DNA of 64,000 nucleotides from Incurvaria masculella (Eukaryota; Arthropoda; Insecta; Lepidoptera; Incurvariidae). The stretch covers positions 6,887,001-6,951,000 of the forward strand of contig OX335653.1 of assembly GCA_946894095.1 (NCBI GenBank). Reading direction: 5' to 3'. Every line of letters begins with the position of its first letter. Position 1 is the first letter of the stretch. A model generated the notes under the pieces. That model was not told the origin of the DNA. It did no database searches and was given only the letters and a program-made list of their open reading frames with translations. The position numbers and the translations under genes are program-made. Below, piece by piece: positions 46,265 through 57,144 of this stretch.

Positions 46265-49219
46265 ATGGAAGACATTGATATAGAGTGTCCGAATATGCTG
46301 GTAGACAATGTTGACACATGGGCTGAGCCGTTGCAGATAGGAGCAGGTAGTATCACCATAGTACATTTAAATATACGGTCACTGCGACGCAATTTCAACT
46401 TACTCTTGGCTCACTTACAGAACTCCCTTCCAAAAGTATCTGTTATAATCTTATCTGAAGTAAATGTAAAGATAGACGAGATTCATCTGTACAACATTAA
46501 CGGGTTCGCTAAATATCACTTGCTTAGGGTGGCCCGTTCAGGCGGAGGACTGTTAATATTTGTGCGCGAAGAGCTCGCCTGCACTGATAGTGTACCGAGT
46601 GAGCTCACGACGTGTGAGGCGCTCGAGCTGTGCTTTACAGTGGGAAGCGGAGCGAATGCTCACTCCGTCACGCTCATGGCAGTTTACCGGCCGCCAGACA
46701 CGTCGCCAGCTACATTCGTGGCAGAACTGGACTCATTTCTCGAACGCATTCAAGGTGAGAGGCGGGTCGTCATTTGTGGAGACACAAACTTTAACACGAA
46801 ATCGAGATGCAAAAACATAACCGATTATGAGGATGTACTCGCATCTCATGGGTTCGACGGATGCATACAGGATTATACTAGGGAGGAAATTGTCAATGGA
46901 GCATGTGTCGCGTCCTGTCTCGATCACATCTATGTCCGATACACAAACCGAGAATTATCATCTGCTATAGTAAGAACAAAAATCTCAGATCACTATATAG
47001 TATGCGTTAATATATTAGACAAGGATGTTCATAAACAGAATGCCCATATTTTAAATTCAGTAAAAGTAAACTTCAACAAAGCTACCAGAAAACTGCTACT
47101 ATATGACTGGCCAACATTATCAACTCAGTATGACGATCCTAATGAGTTATGTAATAATATCGTTGGCGTATTCAGAAACATATACAGGTCATGCGAAAAA
47201 GACGCCAGCTGCAGGGTCCTAGCTCGGAGAGCGACAAAGCCTTGGGTTACTCCGCATTTACTCAAACTGATGGGGGAAAAGGATATAATGTTTAGGCGCT
47301 GGCAGAGCTGCTCGACATGTGAGCGACATAAGCAAGCCTACAATAGAGCTAAAAATAAACTCGCACGAGAAACATTAACGGCAAAAAACTTATTTTATAT
47401 CAACCAATTTCTGAAAACGAAGAATGACATGCGAAAAACGTGGCAGCTAATAAACGACATATTAGGTAATTCCAAGAAATCGGTGGATGATACTATAATT
47501 CGATACATGAAAGAACAACCACAACAAATAGCTAATAAGTTTATAGAAACTTTCCAAAAAGAAGTTGAGAAAATAACCCACTTGTGTGACATAAAAACAA
47601 TAACACAGGAACACAACACTGTCAAACAAACCTTACAATTTCCAGCCTGCACAACCCATCAGGTATCAAAAATAATTAAGGCACTGAAAAACCATAAAGC
47701 TGCTGGGGAAGACAATATTAGGGCAGAAGATTTGAAGTCCATCTCACACCTCATCAGCCCCATTTTGTCTAAACTTATTAACAGATCGTTAGACTGTGGC
47801 ATATATCCCGACTTATTAAAAAGGGCGATCGTAAGGCCTATATACAAAAAAGGTAAACACTCAGATTGTTTTAACTATCGACCAGTATCTATTTTGTCCA
47901 CGGTAAATAAAGTATTTGAAAAATTTCTTACTATTCATCTAACATCCTTCATGAGTGCTAATAATGTTATTTCACCCCAGCAGTTCGGGTTCCAACCGAA
48001 AAAAAGTACATCTGATCTACTCTCAATTTTTTCAGACACAATCAACAGAGCACTCAATGAACGTAAGCACGCAGTAATGGTTATGATTGACTACAGCCGA
48101 GCGTTTGATACGTTACATCACAATAAACTTGTTCAGGCCCTCGAGCGCAGTGGCGTCCGCGGCCAGTCCTTACAGCTTCTAATCTCCTACTTGCAGGATC
48201 GACCATCACAGGTTAAAATTAAAGGAGTGACAAGCGAGGAAGTGACTATGAGATCGGGAGTCGCACAAGGGAGCTGCGTGGGCCCAGTAGAGTACCTCAT
48301 CTACTGTAATGATATGGTTTCGGTCGTCAAAAAGTGCCTTATCTTTCAGTTCGCGGATGACACAGTACTCGTTTCAGTGAATGATGATCTCCAAGTTGCC
48401 GTCGATAGTCTGTCGAGAGATTTCGATAACATAGTCAGATGGTCACACGATAATGGTTTAAGTATGAACAGTAACAAGACTAAGGTCCTACACGTGCGGT
48501 CGCCGCATCTGTCAACCGGGGCGGGGGTGTCGGTGAGGGTGGTGGCCCACTCACATAGCTGTATACACGTTTCGCAGCCGTGCTCAGGTAGCACTGAGTG
48601 TGTCCTACTCGAGCAAGTTGACAACCATAAGTACGTAGGGCTCATTGTCGACAGTAGCTTCTCGTGGCAGCCGCAGGTGGACAGCGTTTGCGCGAGGCTG
48701 AGGTTGTGCCTCAAAAACATGTTTTTCCTTAAAAGTAAACTTTCGGTGGAAGTTCTGTTGATGGTGTATAGATGTCTTGTCGAACCGATAATCATGTATG
48801 GGGTCGAGGTGTGGGGGTTGACTTTTGACACACACCTTGAAAAAGTATATAATTTACAGTATAGATTGCTCAAGGCAATCGCACCTCCGGCAGAAAGAGG
48901 AAAAGCTAGCGGAAACCACAATCACTTATTTCATTATTTCAAAGTGTTGCCGGTTAAGGCCATGTGTCAGCATAAAATTTTCACCAGACAATATTACGAT
49001 AGAACTCACAAGATACAGGTTCAACACTCACATTGCACCAGATTGATGCAGGAGGAACAATATGTAATACCCAAAACCACAAATTACTATGGAAGAAGAA
49101 CGCTCGAATATACTGTACCTAAATTACTTAACTCTATTCCACTGCGTGTACGGAAAGACCTTCCCGAATCTAAATTTAAAAAATGTATCAAAGATTATCT
49201 TTTGGATAATTTAAGTTAA
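46265..49219 (+). CDS. CR1-like LINE ORF2: endonuclease and reverse transcriptase, intact
   Basis: 984 residues from ATG 46265. The upstream in-frame GTG at 46229 follows a TAA at 46220 and is not a likely start. Residues ~30-250 are the endonuclease (VHLNIRSLRRN, VYRPPDTSP, VVICGDTNFN, SDHYIVCV). The reverse transcriptase spans ~450-720: YKKGKHSDCFNYRPVSIL, FGFQPKKSTSD, MIDYSRAFDTLHH, GVAQGSCVGPVEYLIYCNDM and the catalytic QFADDTVLV. A thumb-like tail follows (KYVGLIVDSSFSW, YRCLVEPIIMYGVEVWG). No RNase H is present, as is usual for CR1/L2-type elements. No stop or frameshift interrupts it, so the copy could encode an active enzyme. The clade is judged from motif style only. Confidence 0.95.
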   Translation: MEDIDIECPNMLVDNVDTWAEPLQIGAGSITIVHLNIRSLRRNFNLLLAHLQNSLPKVSVIILSEVNVKIDEIHLYNINGFAKYHLLRVARSGGGLLIFVREELACTDSVPSELTTCEALELCFTVGSGANAHSVTLMAVYRPPDTSPATFVAELDSFLERIQGERRVVICGDTNFNTKSRCKNITDYEDVLASHGFDGCIQDYTREEIVNGACVASCLDHIYVRYTNRELSSAIVRTKISDHYIVCVNILDKDVHKQNAHILNSVKVNFNKATRKLLLYDWPTLSTQYDDPNELCNNIVGVFRNIYRSCEKDASCRVLARRATKPWVTPHLLKLMGEKDIMFRRWQSCSTCERHKQAYNRAKNKLARETLTAKNLFYINQFLKTKNDMRKTWQLINDILGNSKKSVDDTIIRYMKEQPQQIANKFIETFQKEVEKITHLCDIKTITQEHNTVKQTLQFPACTTHQVSKIIKALKNHKAAGEDNIRAEDLKSISHLISPILSKLINRSLDCGIYPDLLKRAIVRPIYKKGKHSDCFNYRPVSILSTVNKVFEKFLTIHLTSFMSANNVISPQQFGFQPKKSTSDLLSIFSDTINRALNERKHAVMVMIDYSRAFDTLHHNKLVQALERSGVRGQSLQLLISYLQDRPSQVKIKGVTSEEVTMRSGVAQGSCVGPVEYLIYCNDMVSVVKKCLIFQFADDTVLVSVNDDLQVAVDSLSRDFDNIVRWSHDNGLSMNSNKTKVLHVRSPHLSTGAGVSVRVVAHSHSCIHVSQPCSGSTECVLLEQVDNHKYVGLIVDSSFSWQPQVDSVCARLRLCLKNMFFLKSKLSVEVLLMVYRCLVEPIIMYGVEVWGLTFDTHLEKVYNLQYRLLKAIAPPAERGKASGNHNHLFHYFKVLPVKAMCQHKIFTRQYYDRTHKIQVQHSHCTRLMQEEQYVIPKTTNYYGRRTLEYTVPKLLNSIPLRVRKDLPESKFKKCIKDYLLDNLS

Positions 49220-49530
49220 GTTTAAATTTTTTATTTGTTTTGTATGTTACCTCTATATACCCATCTAAATATGTGTTAAATTATGTAAACCTTATCATTC
49301 CTACTTTAATATATTTATCTCTTTTGGTTTTTTTTTTTTTTCTCATGTTATGCAATATAAATGTGCAATGTAAAAGAACAAAAATTGCTTGGAATGTAAA
49401 CATTAAATAGCCCACGTATAGTCACACGCAGACAAACCGAAAGGTTTCGCGTGTACAGCATAATGTAATCATGTATGTTTCTAAAATATGAAAATAAACG
49501 CCATTTTGTGGCAATGAACTGAACTGAATT

Positions 49531-52500
49531 GATGAACGTTCCCAACCTTTTATAATGCCGAGTTCTCACGACTGCAATTTAACCAAATTAATCTCGTCAA
49601 AACGAGCGCACATCCTGTCTGATTAGATATATTTAGAGAGCACTTAGCACTCTAGATACAATCTATGGAAAGGTTAGCAGCAAATCAGCCGCGTGTGCTC
49701 CCCACCTACATAAGTGGAGTTAATGACTGCTTTAGTGCGGACCGAATGCATACTTTATCGGCAAACGTTATATCGTTTACATTGCAGTCTGTCTTGACGT
49801 TCGTTTCGCAAACTGTTCACTTCTTATACAAGTGGCTAGTCCGTCTTTTCGAACATTTATATATATTTTTTTAAAACATAGCTCGACTAAATTAATATCG
49901 AACCTGCTTGCAAACTTACAAGAGAATTGGTTGAGAAATGCGACCTGTAGAGGAGAACAGCCGGAATACGAAAGCATTTTTGCCCAATCTTGTAACGGGG
50001 ACCTTCGTTACGCTCCGCCGATAATCACACCTAGCATAATATGTAGACTGTCAATAGAGGTGCTCTACTTCGCTTGCCAGGAATATATCAATGTGAACAG
50101 GAAAATATAACCGAGCGCGACAGCCACGACTTTCGCAACGGCTCGTTACAGATATATTGAGCACAGCCCTGATCGGCCCTGGCTATTGACAACCCATAGA
50201 GCTACGAAAATATATTGTTTTCATTTCTCTACAAAAAAGTGAGCGAAACTCACGAAGAACTTCTCTTAAGGTTAAGAGCGTTTAAAGCTGTCGTGAAGTC
50301 ACAGGAAATCTAAGATGAGACATTTTTAAGAAATGCATTCTTTGTCCATTGACCAAGGCACAATGTTGCACGGCGACTGCCATTAAAATAGCGAAATCGT
50401 CTTCCAGGCCCTAACGTTTCCCTACCCCTAAACTATGTCCGAATTGAATCAATTTTTTTATCGCTTGAGAAAGCTTTATTCTATGTCCGTCATGGAGGTG
50501 AAGAAATCACCTCCATGATGTCCGTATGTTTTGATTTTTTTGTAAATATCTGTATTTTTCAGTAAAAAAAATCTAAACTGAACGTAAAAAAGACAACTTT
50601 TTGCCAATGTTTATTAGCCAATATCGTCCAAACTAAAAGAAATATTAAAAAATGAAAACTTACAGACATACATTTCTATAATATATATTAGAATCCAAAA
50701 ATTTCCAACGTACGAAAACATTAAGAGCACAGAAACAGTTATCGCCCGTTGTATGGAGAATTGATAGGGTAACGACTCTGTTAGGGTTATCTCGAACCTA
50801 CAATACTATACTAAAAACAAATAAAAACGGTATTAGCGAATATTTTTATGTCAATCAATTTTCTTTACTTAAACGTATTTATATTACATTCGTAGGAACA
50901 TTTTAAAGCTTACTGCGTACCGCTCAGAAATAAGTAGTATCAATTAGAAAATAATGCCACTTTTACCTGTATTAAATGGATTTTCAACACATATATCACA
51001 TTTCTATTGCCCGTTCGCCCGGATGCAGGTGCTAGCTATGCGAGTGTTGCAGGTCATAAAATTCGCAGTGAGCTAATAATAAATATGTAGGAGCGTATTT
51101 TTATTTCGATTGGTTTAAAACATTACTTGCTTGTGTGCAAAAAAATCGGTGAGCGATCGGGCATAAACTTGCAAACATATTGCGAATAAGCTTTTTCGAT
51201 TCTCTTCTTGCAACACGTAATGTTGTCAGTTTTTGTTTAAGGTCTAAGTATTTTTTATCATAAATGCGGACGGAAAACCATTTATAAACAAGTGAAGTTT
51301 TTTTACGGCTTCTGCTTTACTAAGTTGATGGAATCTGCGGATCTATCAGTTTGTGATGTAACTTATTATAGATTTACGACCAAAAGTTTAAAATAAATGA
51401 AATGGTGTTCAATTGCGGTTAGTAAAATTGCGGTGGATAAAAACCAGTAAGTTTTGTTGTTACGCTTTTAATGGGAAGATCGAGTAAATTAAGTTTTAAA
51501 ACCATTTTCAGCTATGTTGTGAGTTCAAAACCAAAACTCATCAAATTCTTTAACGTAACTAAACATCATAATACACAAGTATATTTTTTAAATAGTTTTT
51601 CCCGAATATATCTATTTTTTTTTAATTGGTATTACCTACGGTGAGTGAGTTGATGAGTGCATAACTGATTGCGAACATAGGATTGAATCCAAGGTGATCA
51701 AACTTAAAGCACACATCAGAGCCGTGCGAGATGACCTAAATACTTGAACCGAAATGTACACGGTGCATTCGCGATGCTGTATTCGAAATTACCGTTCTTA
51801 AAACTGCCCTCAAGAAGTTTCACCTATTCAATTCATTTAGTCGGTCATTCATTTAGAAACACGTAAATCAGGAGATGTGCTATCGGATCTCCAACCTTTC
51901 TACTAAAATTATACAAGTTATTTATGTATTTTTCGTGTTTGCATCAAACAAATAAAAAAGAAATTACAATAAATTTCCGTTCAATTAGTCAGTACGTCAT
52001 GGAGTACGGTTACGGTTATGTGGCCTCAAAACATATACATCTCAAATCACTAAGGTTAAAAATACCTTACCTCACCGGGACGTACACCCGAACGAATACA
52101 AACTGAGCAGACTTGAAATACTGGTAGCGGTGCCGCCAAGTCTAAGTGGTTCTAATCCATCATAAAATGGCGTCCCTATCCATGGTACAAGAAGAGATCG
52201 TTATCTTCTTAAATACTAAATAGTTACGATTGCAATGATAGTTTTATGTTCCGTCTTTTTATTATGTTATATGTGAGGATTTTTCTATTTAATGTATAAA
52301 TGTGTTGTGTTAATTGTAATAACTAAACAGTTCCCGAATAAAATTAAATTAACTGTTTAATAATTATATAGTTATCGGTGAACACATTTACCGTTTACGC
52401 TGTAGCAAATGGTTCAGTAGGACTTTAACGTATCCAAGCGTTAACCATACCTGGAGAAAATTATGTTATATTTTTTCGAGACTTAAATACTAACTACATT

Positions 52501-53199
52501 TCCTATCATAAAACTGACACATGCAAACGTTCCGATGTTCAAACTGGCAACTTGTCAGCTGCTTTGAGAATATGCTGCAGCTGTGATACTGAGGTCGTAA
52601 CATTTTATGAGTTTAACATGATCCAGCAAGTTTTTGTTAAAAAAAACATTCATCATGCATCCGTATGTAAATGCATTTTAGTTGAAAGTTTACTATTTTG
52701 ATTCTTCAAAGGGACAAAAGCAATCATTATTATTATATGGACCCTTACTTAATTAACAACCTAGCATTGAGAATCGCTCATAAGTCATACTCCGATACGC
52801 CACCTCAAAGCGTGTTACTTACTCATGCAGCAGTAAAAGAACGAGTCAACGACACCGCGACAAGACATTCGAAACGCATTAGCTTTGTTTCCCTGTTCAC
52901 GGTACATTTACATAGATCTCCCGTCAAGTAGTCACTCGACACGTAAACTTGAACTTACCGGGTCTGTTGTCCCGCTGACCACATTTGTCCACGCATGTGT
53001 AGTAACGGAATCTCGATGTGTTAATCAAAATGATATGGCCGCGCCAGCATAAGCAGGTTTTCACCTGTGGAGTTAACTGAATCGATCAATTGACTCGTCA
53101 ATAATGGTGATGATCACGTTAAACATTGTGCCAATATTAAGCACATTTCACAGGATCAACTACACCAAAAGTGGCACCCTCTCCATGTTAAACGCTGGG
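49531..53199. other. Mostly unrecognised non-coding region
   Basis: No supported gene. It contains the hairpin with direct repeats at 50483-50525. Short ORFs at 49665, 49832, 51924 and 52698 lack motifs. Confidence 0.4.
50483..50525. repeat. Perfect 11-bp hairpin flanked by 8-bp direct repeats
   Basis: ATGTCCGT (50483-50490), CATGGAGGTGA, AGAAA, TCACCTCCATG, then ATGTCCGT (50518-50525). The stem is perfect with a 5-nt loop. Confidence 0.9.
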
Positions 53200-54090
53200 C
53201 GGTGATTGAAACTATGGTCAACGAAAACCATGACTACCCTCTACTGGCCACTTGGGGCGAATAGTTGCGCTGCAGCCTTTCGGTAGCCCGTGAAAACCAC
53301 TATGTTTTATTTCACTGAAGCCAATGGCAACAACTAAGCTCTCTTAGTCATTGGGCCAGAACACAACAAATCATTCGTTGCAGTGCAGTGGTGGCAAATT
53401 AAGTCAATGACGACAACTAAGTTCCACTGGTCACTTGGAGCGAATGGTTGCTCTGCAGCCATTCGGCATCTCTCAGGTGACAAATTGGACCAACGGCAAT
53501 AACTATGCTCTACTGATCACAGGACTGAATAGTTACCCTGCAGCCATTCAGTACTTTTCAGGTGGCAACTGAGGCCAATTACGAGTACCACAACTATGCT
53601 CCCTCATTTAATGGGCCTTGGACGAATTATCGCAGTGCGGTGGTGGCAAACTAGGCTACCGAAGTCGACTATACTCTCCACCTTGGCGAAAACGGCCGAA
53701 CGGTTGCAGCTCGGTGGAGGAAATAATTTGAGGTCACCGATAACTACTAGGGTCTCTACTTCAGCAGGTTCGGACGATTTGTTGGAGCGCAGTGGTGGTA
53801 ACAAAGACCAAAAATAAAAACGTGTCCACCGCAGCATAACCGTATTAATCGTTGTAGCGCGGTGGTTGTCAGTGAGGCCCACAAGAACCAACGAGAACCA
53901 TTCTGCTCACCAACTCAGCATAACCGGATGAATAGTTACAGCATGGTGGTTGCAAGTGAGGCCAACGAGAACCCAGCAGCAGAACTCAGCAGGCTCGGAT
54001 GAATCGTTGCAACGCGGTGGTTGGAAGTGAGGCCAACGAATACTACTAGCCGATTCGCAGGGCGGTAGTGGCAAATAAGGCTAACACCAT
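53200..54090. repeat. Decayed minisatellite, ~70-100-bp units
   Basis: Variants of GTTGCAGCGCGGTGGTGGCAA and GTGAGGCCAACG recur about ten times, near 53258, 53359, 53443, 53528, 53622, 53696, 53770, 53852, 53927 and 54000. Unit length and spacing drift. No coding frame persists. Confidence 0.8.
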
Positions 54091-54261
54091 TAATCTGTGT
54101 TCCATACCTTATCAGGCCCGACATCATGCTTACATCCCAGTATTGATAGTGGAAGCTGACGCCAGTGGTTATATCCATTATCCATCTTCGCACGAGGTCG
54201 AACTACAGTCTCAAACTGTAATGGGTAAGGGGTAATTTAGCTGCTGTATTTTAATTGCAGC

Positions 54262-54352
54262 GCGATGGCGGTCTACGACAGTGACTGCACATACTACCTC
54301 AGCGGTACGCCATGTACTAGCTATCGACCTCAACCGCTCTGCAACTTTACGG
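54262..54352 (+). pseudogene. Partial duplicate of the following exon
   Basis: After TTTTAATTGCAG the sequence CGCGATGGCGG matches the start of the real exon (CGCGCTGGTGG). DSDCTYYLSGTPCTSY then parallels DNDCALYLSGPGRTSA of the next exon. The Ala-rich middle and the GTGAGT donor are absent, so it is probably a dead or alternative exon copy. Confidence 0.45.
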
Positions 54353-54369
54353 TTGTTCGTTTGTTACAG

Positions 54370-54540
54370 CGCGCTGGTGGCGGCGGCGTTGGCGCTGGCG
54401 ATGTGCGGCGGCGCCGCGCGCGCACACCAGGCGCTTCCGCTGGCGGCGGCGGCGGATGACAACGACTGTGCGCTGTACCTAAGTGGGCCCGGACGGACCA
54501 GCGCCTTTGACTACAGCCTCAACCTCCTACGCGGCAACTT
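54370..54540 (+). CDS. Candidate second exon: signal peptide and mature N-terminus of a secreted protein
   Basis: 171 bp between a good acceptor (GTTCGTTTGTTACAG) and a consensus donor (GTGAGT at 54541). Joined to the exon at 37001 it reads MFLS followed by ALVAAALALAMCGGAARA, a typical signal peptide with cleavage expected after ARA. The mature start is HQALPLAAAADDNDCALY and then LSGPGRTSAFDYSLNLLRGN. The exon ends two bases into a codon. High GC and GCG codons contrast with the AT-rich flanks. I do not recognise the family; one Cys and an Asp-rich start are visible. The next exon must begin with one base completing TT-N and was not found here. Confidence 0.6.
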
Positions 54541-54656
54541 GTGAGTTATTTTATCTTATTCGACTGCTGGGCTATCAAACTAATTAGATACCTTGACCGA
54601 CTGTTATTTTTGTTGATAATTCTTTATACATTTCAAATTACAAACCTTCGAGCACC

Positions 54657-54805
54657 TAAATATTGCACCTGGGATGACGACATCAAGTGCGTGGGCGGAA
54701 ACCAGTCGTTTCATACCGCTGAGGGCCGGGAGGACTGAAGGAAAATTGGACAGGCGTATTTTCAGCAGTGGACGCAAACACGCTGACTGACTGACTGACT
54801 GCCCT
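54657..54805 (+). pseudogene. RTE-type LINE tail, second copy
   Basis: WDDDIKCVGGNQSFHTAEG, a stop replacing the W of EDW, QAYFQQWTQTR, then a stop and CTGACTGACTGACTGACTG. It is a diverged equivalent of 29438-29622, inserted ~115 bp after the candidate exon. Confidence 0.85.
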
Positions 54806-55767
54806 AAATATTTCCGCCCAGCACAAACTTATTTAACTTATGTTATGATGTGAGAAAAATGTTGATTCTAGGCCAGCGTATGTTTGTATAGAGAAGGAGG
54901 AGCTTCATACAGCGTGTTATGTACACAGAGTTTTCTCCATAGTCCATAGTTTTCTAGGTTTTGACTACAGAGATCTGAACGACTATTCAAGTGATAATAG
55001 TGGCGCGTTTCTTAAATCGGTTTTAAATACACCGGCAAATTATCTGGCAGGTACGTTATACTTATTACATTTTAAGGGGCATGTGTTACGATTGTGAAAC
55101 TTTTTATGAGCTCAATTTATCATCATCACCTGCATATGATTATGTATTTCGCGAATGAAACTGATTGCATCGAAGATTAACGAACTTGCCGAAATAAATG
55201 GCAACAATGGATGACATAACGCATGCAGAACACGATCGGGTACTATAATTCGAGCAAGGCCCACCGTCCACCCACGCGGCAGCTAACTCGGCATTTGTCA
55301 ATGTCGCCAAACGTTAAAGCAAAGAGTAACGGCTTTCTATAGCGATCAGTATTGCGCAAGGCGGTTGGAGTCGCTATGATGAGAGTTTGCGGGAAAAAAA
55401 TGGCGGACGCGTCATCAACTTGGCGTCAAATGGGTTTGGGTTTTGTCACGGTTTTTCCTCCAAACACAATGGTTCATGATCAGTTCATGAACATTCCTGG
55501 GCCGCTGATGGGTATATACCTTAAAATTAAAGTTATTTATCCTTTATCTTCCATTGTTCAACTTCTACAAAGTAGTTTTTGCACAAATGAGACCAATTTT
55601 AAAACTTAAACGGGACATAACTATAATATTTAGTTTGACGGCTTACCGCGCGTGTGAGGAGCAGGACGTGTTGCTCGACGTTTCGGGGCCTCACGTGGTC
55701 TCCATCTGAAGATGTATTTCATCTTATTCCATCATATCCATCTTATTCTAAATGAGTGCAAGTTTTT
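54806..55767. other. Non-coding stretch
   Basis: The 85-codon ORF at 55352 has no known domain. 55640-55700 contains GTTGCTCGACGTTTCGGGGC, a word I recall as frequent in insect repeats. Confidence 0.4.
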
Positions 55768-56088
55768 AGGGTTCCGTACCCAAAGGGTGAAAACGGAACC
55801 CTATTACTAAGCCTCCGCTGTCCGTCCGTCCGTCCGTCCGTCCGTCCGTCCGTCCGTCCGTCCGTCCGTCCGTCCGTCTGTCACAGGGCTGTATCTCAGT
55901 AACCGTAACGGATAGACAGCTGAAATTTTCATAGATTGTGAATTCATTTTGCCGCTATAACAACAAATAGGTAAGATTATAAAATAATTTAAATTAAAGG
56001 GGGCCCTCATACAAAAAACGTGATTTTTTTTGTTCGATGGTACGGAACCCTTCGTGTTCGAGTTCGACTCGCACTTGGCCGGTTTTTA
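55768..56088 (+). repeat. 'GGGTTCCGTACCC ... CACTTGGCCGGTTTTT' repeat
   Basis: Both ends, plus GGCTGTATCTCAGTAACCGT and GGTACGGAACCCTTCGTGTT, match a repeat I recall as very common in Lepidoptera. GAGTTCGACTC near the 3' end can fold. The class is unsettled from this sequence alone. Confidence 0.75.
55821..55876. repeat. (CGTC)n microsatellite
   Basis: About 14 tandem TCCG/CGTC units inside the repeat above. Confidence 0.97.
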
Positions 56089-56599
56089 AGAATATTTTTT
56101 CACAATTTTCTACTAAACATCCAAAGATGAAGAATAAAAAACAAATGTTTTTGAAAATGTTAAGAAAAGCCTGTGCTTTTCCCTTGATAATTTTCAATAT
56201 TAAATAAATATTCATTTCCTTTCACATATCGAAACATATATGACAGGGATTGACCAAACAAAACAATAAAAAAAAACTTTCTTGCACAGACACACACATA
56301 ACATACGTAAGTATTAGCAATTAATCACTTATTGCTCAGGCACACCTCTTATTGATGCTGTCCGATATTATGAATGGGGCTATTCATGTAATTATAACAT
56401 TACTTTCTAATAACGTACATTATTAAAACACAAGATCATTTGGCTGTGTTGAAAAAACCAGAAAGTGAGCGAAACTCTAAAATATTTGCAAGTATATCTC
56501 GTTTTGTTCCGTGCCTAGGTAATTATTACTATTCCGTACTAGTTAAAAAAGTAGTTTTTTTCTCAATCAATAAGTTGCATAAGTGTGTAACATATAAGT

Positions 56600-57125
56600 A
56601 TTTACGTTGACAGCATTCCTTGCTCTATGGTCTATTTCAAATTCATTGAAAAAAAGCTACATTTGCTTGCAATATTGTAAAACCATCTTTATTTCCCAAT
56701 ACCCCAAGTACCCACCATCGGTTGTAACCACTTTCGTCTTCCAGCGTATTTTCCAATCTTCCACGCATTCTTCAAACGCACTTTTTATTGTGGCCCTCAA
56801 TTTCTATAGCGATTCGCTCGATATCGCATCTATGGTTGCGAAACGTCGTTCTTTAAAAGTTCTCTTCATCTTTGGAACCGGAATAAAGTCGAACGGGGCC
56901 AAGTCGGGAATGCGATGACTGATACATCAATGCGGGGTCTGGTCTTTCGCGAAGCAGCCACAAAGGGTGAGCGGGTGCGTTATCATGTTGTATTGGAACT
57001 AATTGTTCTTCCACAATTCGGTTTTACTTTGCGGATGACATCACGGCGTAAAATGTCTATGTAATACTCCTTATTGACGGTGCAACCTGGTTGTAGAAAT
57101 TCATGTATATAATACACCACATTCC
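56600..57125 (-). pseudogene. Mariner transposase remnant, C-terminal half
   Basis: On the minus strand EFLQPGCTVNKEYYIDILRR, then frames broken by several stops and shifts contain pieces equivalent to the second catalytic block (QHDNAPAHP-like), SRLGP (the PDLAP region) and RTTFRNH. It lacks the N-terminal DNA-binding half and clear inverted ends. It cannot encode an active enzyme. Confidence 0.75.
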
Positions 57126-57144
57126 CAAAGGAAATCCGGGGCGG

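Larger units (their letters stand above)
44381..49530 (+). mobile_element. Near full-length CR1-like LINE
   Basis: The 5' boundary is uncertain and lies somewhere between 44380 and 44640. The 3' UTR is 49220-49530 and ends with AAAATAAACGCC and the short repeat TGAACTGAACTGAATTGA, the usual microsatellite-like end of CR1/L2 elements. Both ORFs are open. Target duplications could not be fixed. Confidence 0.85.
37012..54369 (+). other. Proposed ~17.4-kb intron
   Basis: Runs from the GTAAAA donor at 37012 to GTTCGTTTGTTACAG at 54355-54369. It contains the intact CR1-like LINE, SINEs, a decayed minisatellite and a second GC-rich patch at ~40240-40320. That patch has a TATA-like CATAAAAAA at 40262-40270 and could be another promoter. 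Confidence 0.4.

Noticed and set aside
48346..48921. 191-codon minus-strand ORF
   Set aside because: Antisense shadow of the reverse transcriptase in ORF2.
55807..56010. 67-codon minus ORF with repeated TDGR
   Set aside because: The peptide repeat is the (CGTC)n microsatellite read as codons.
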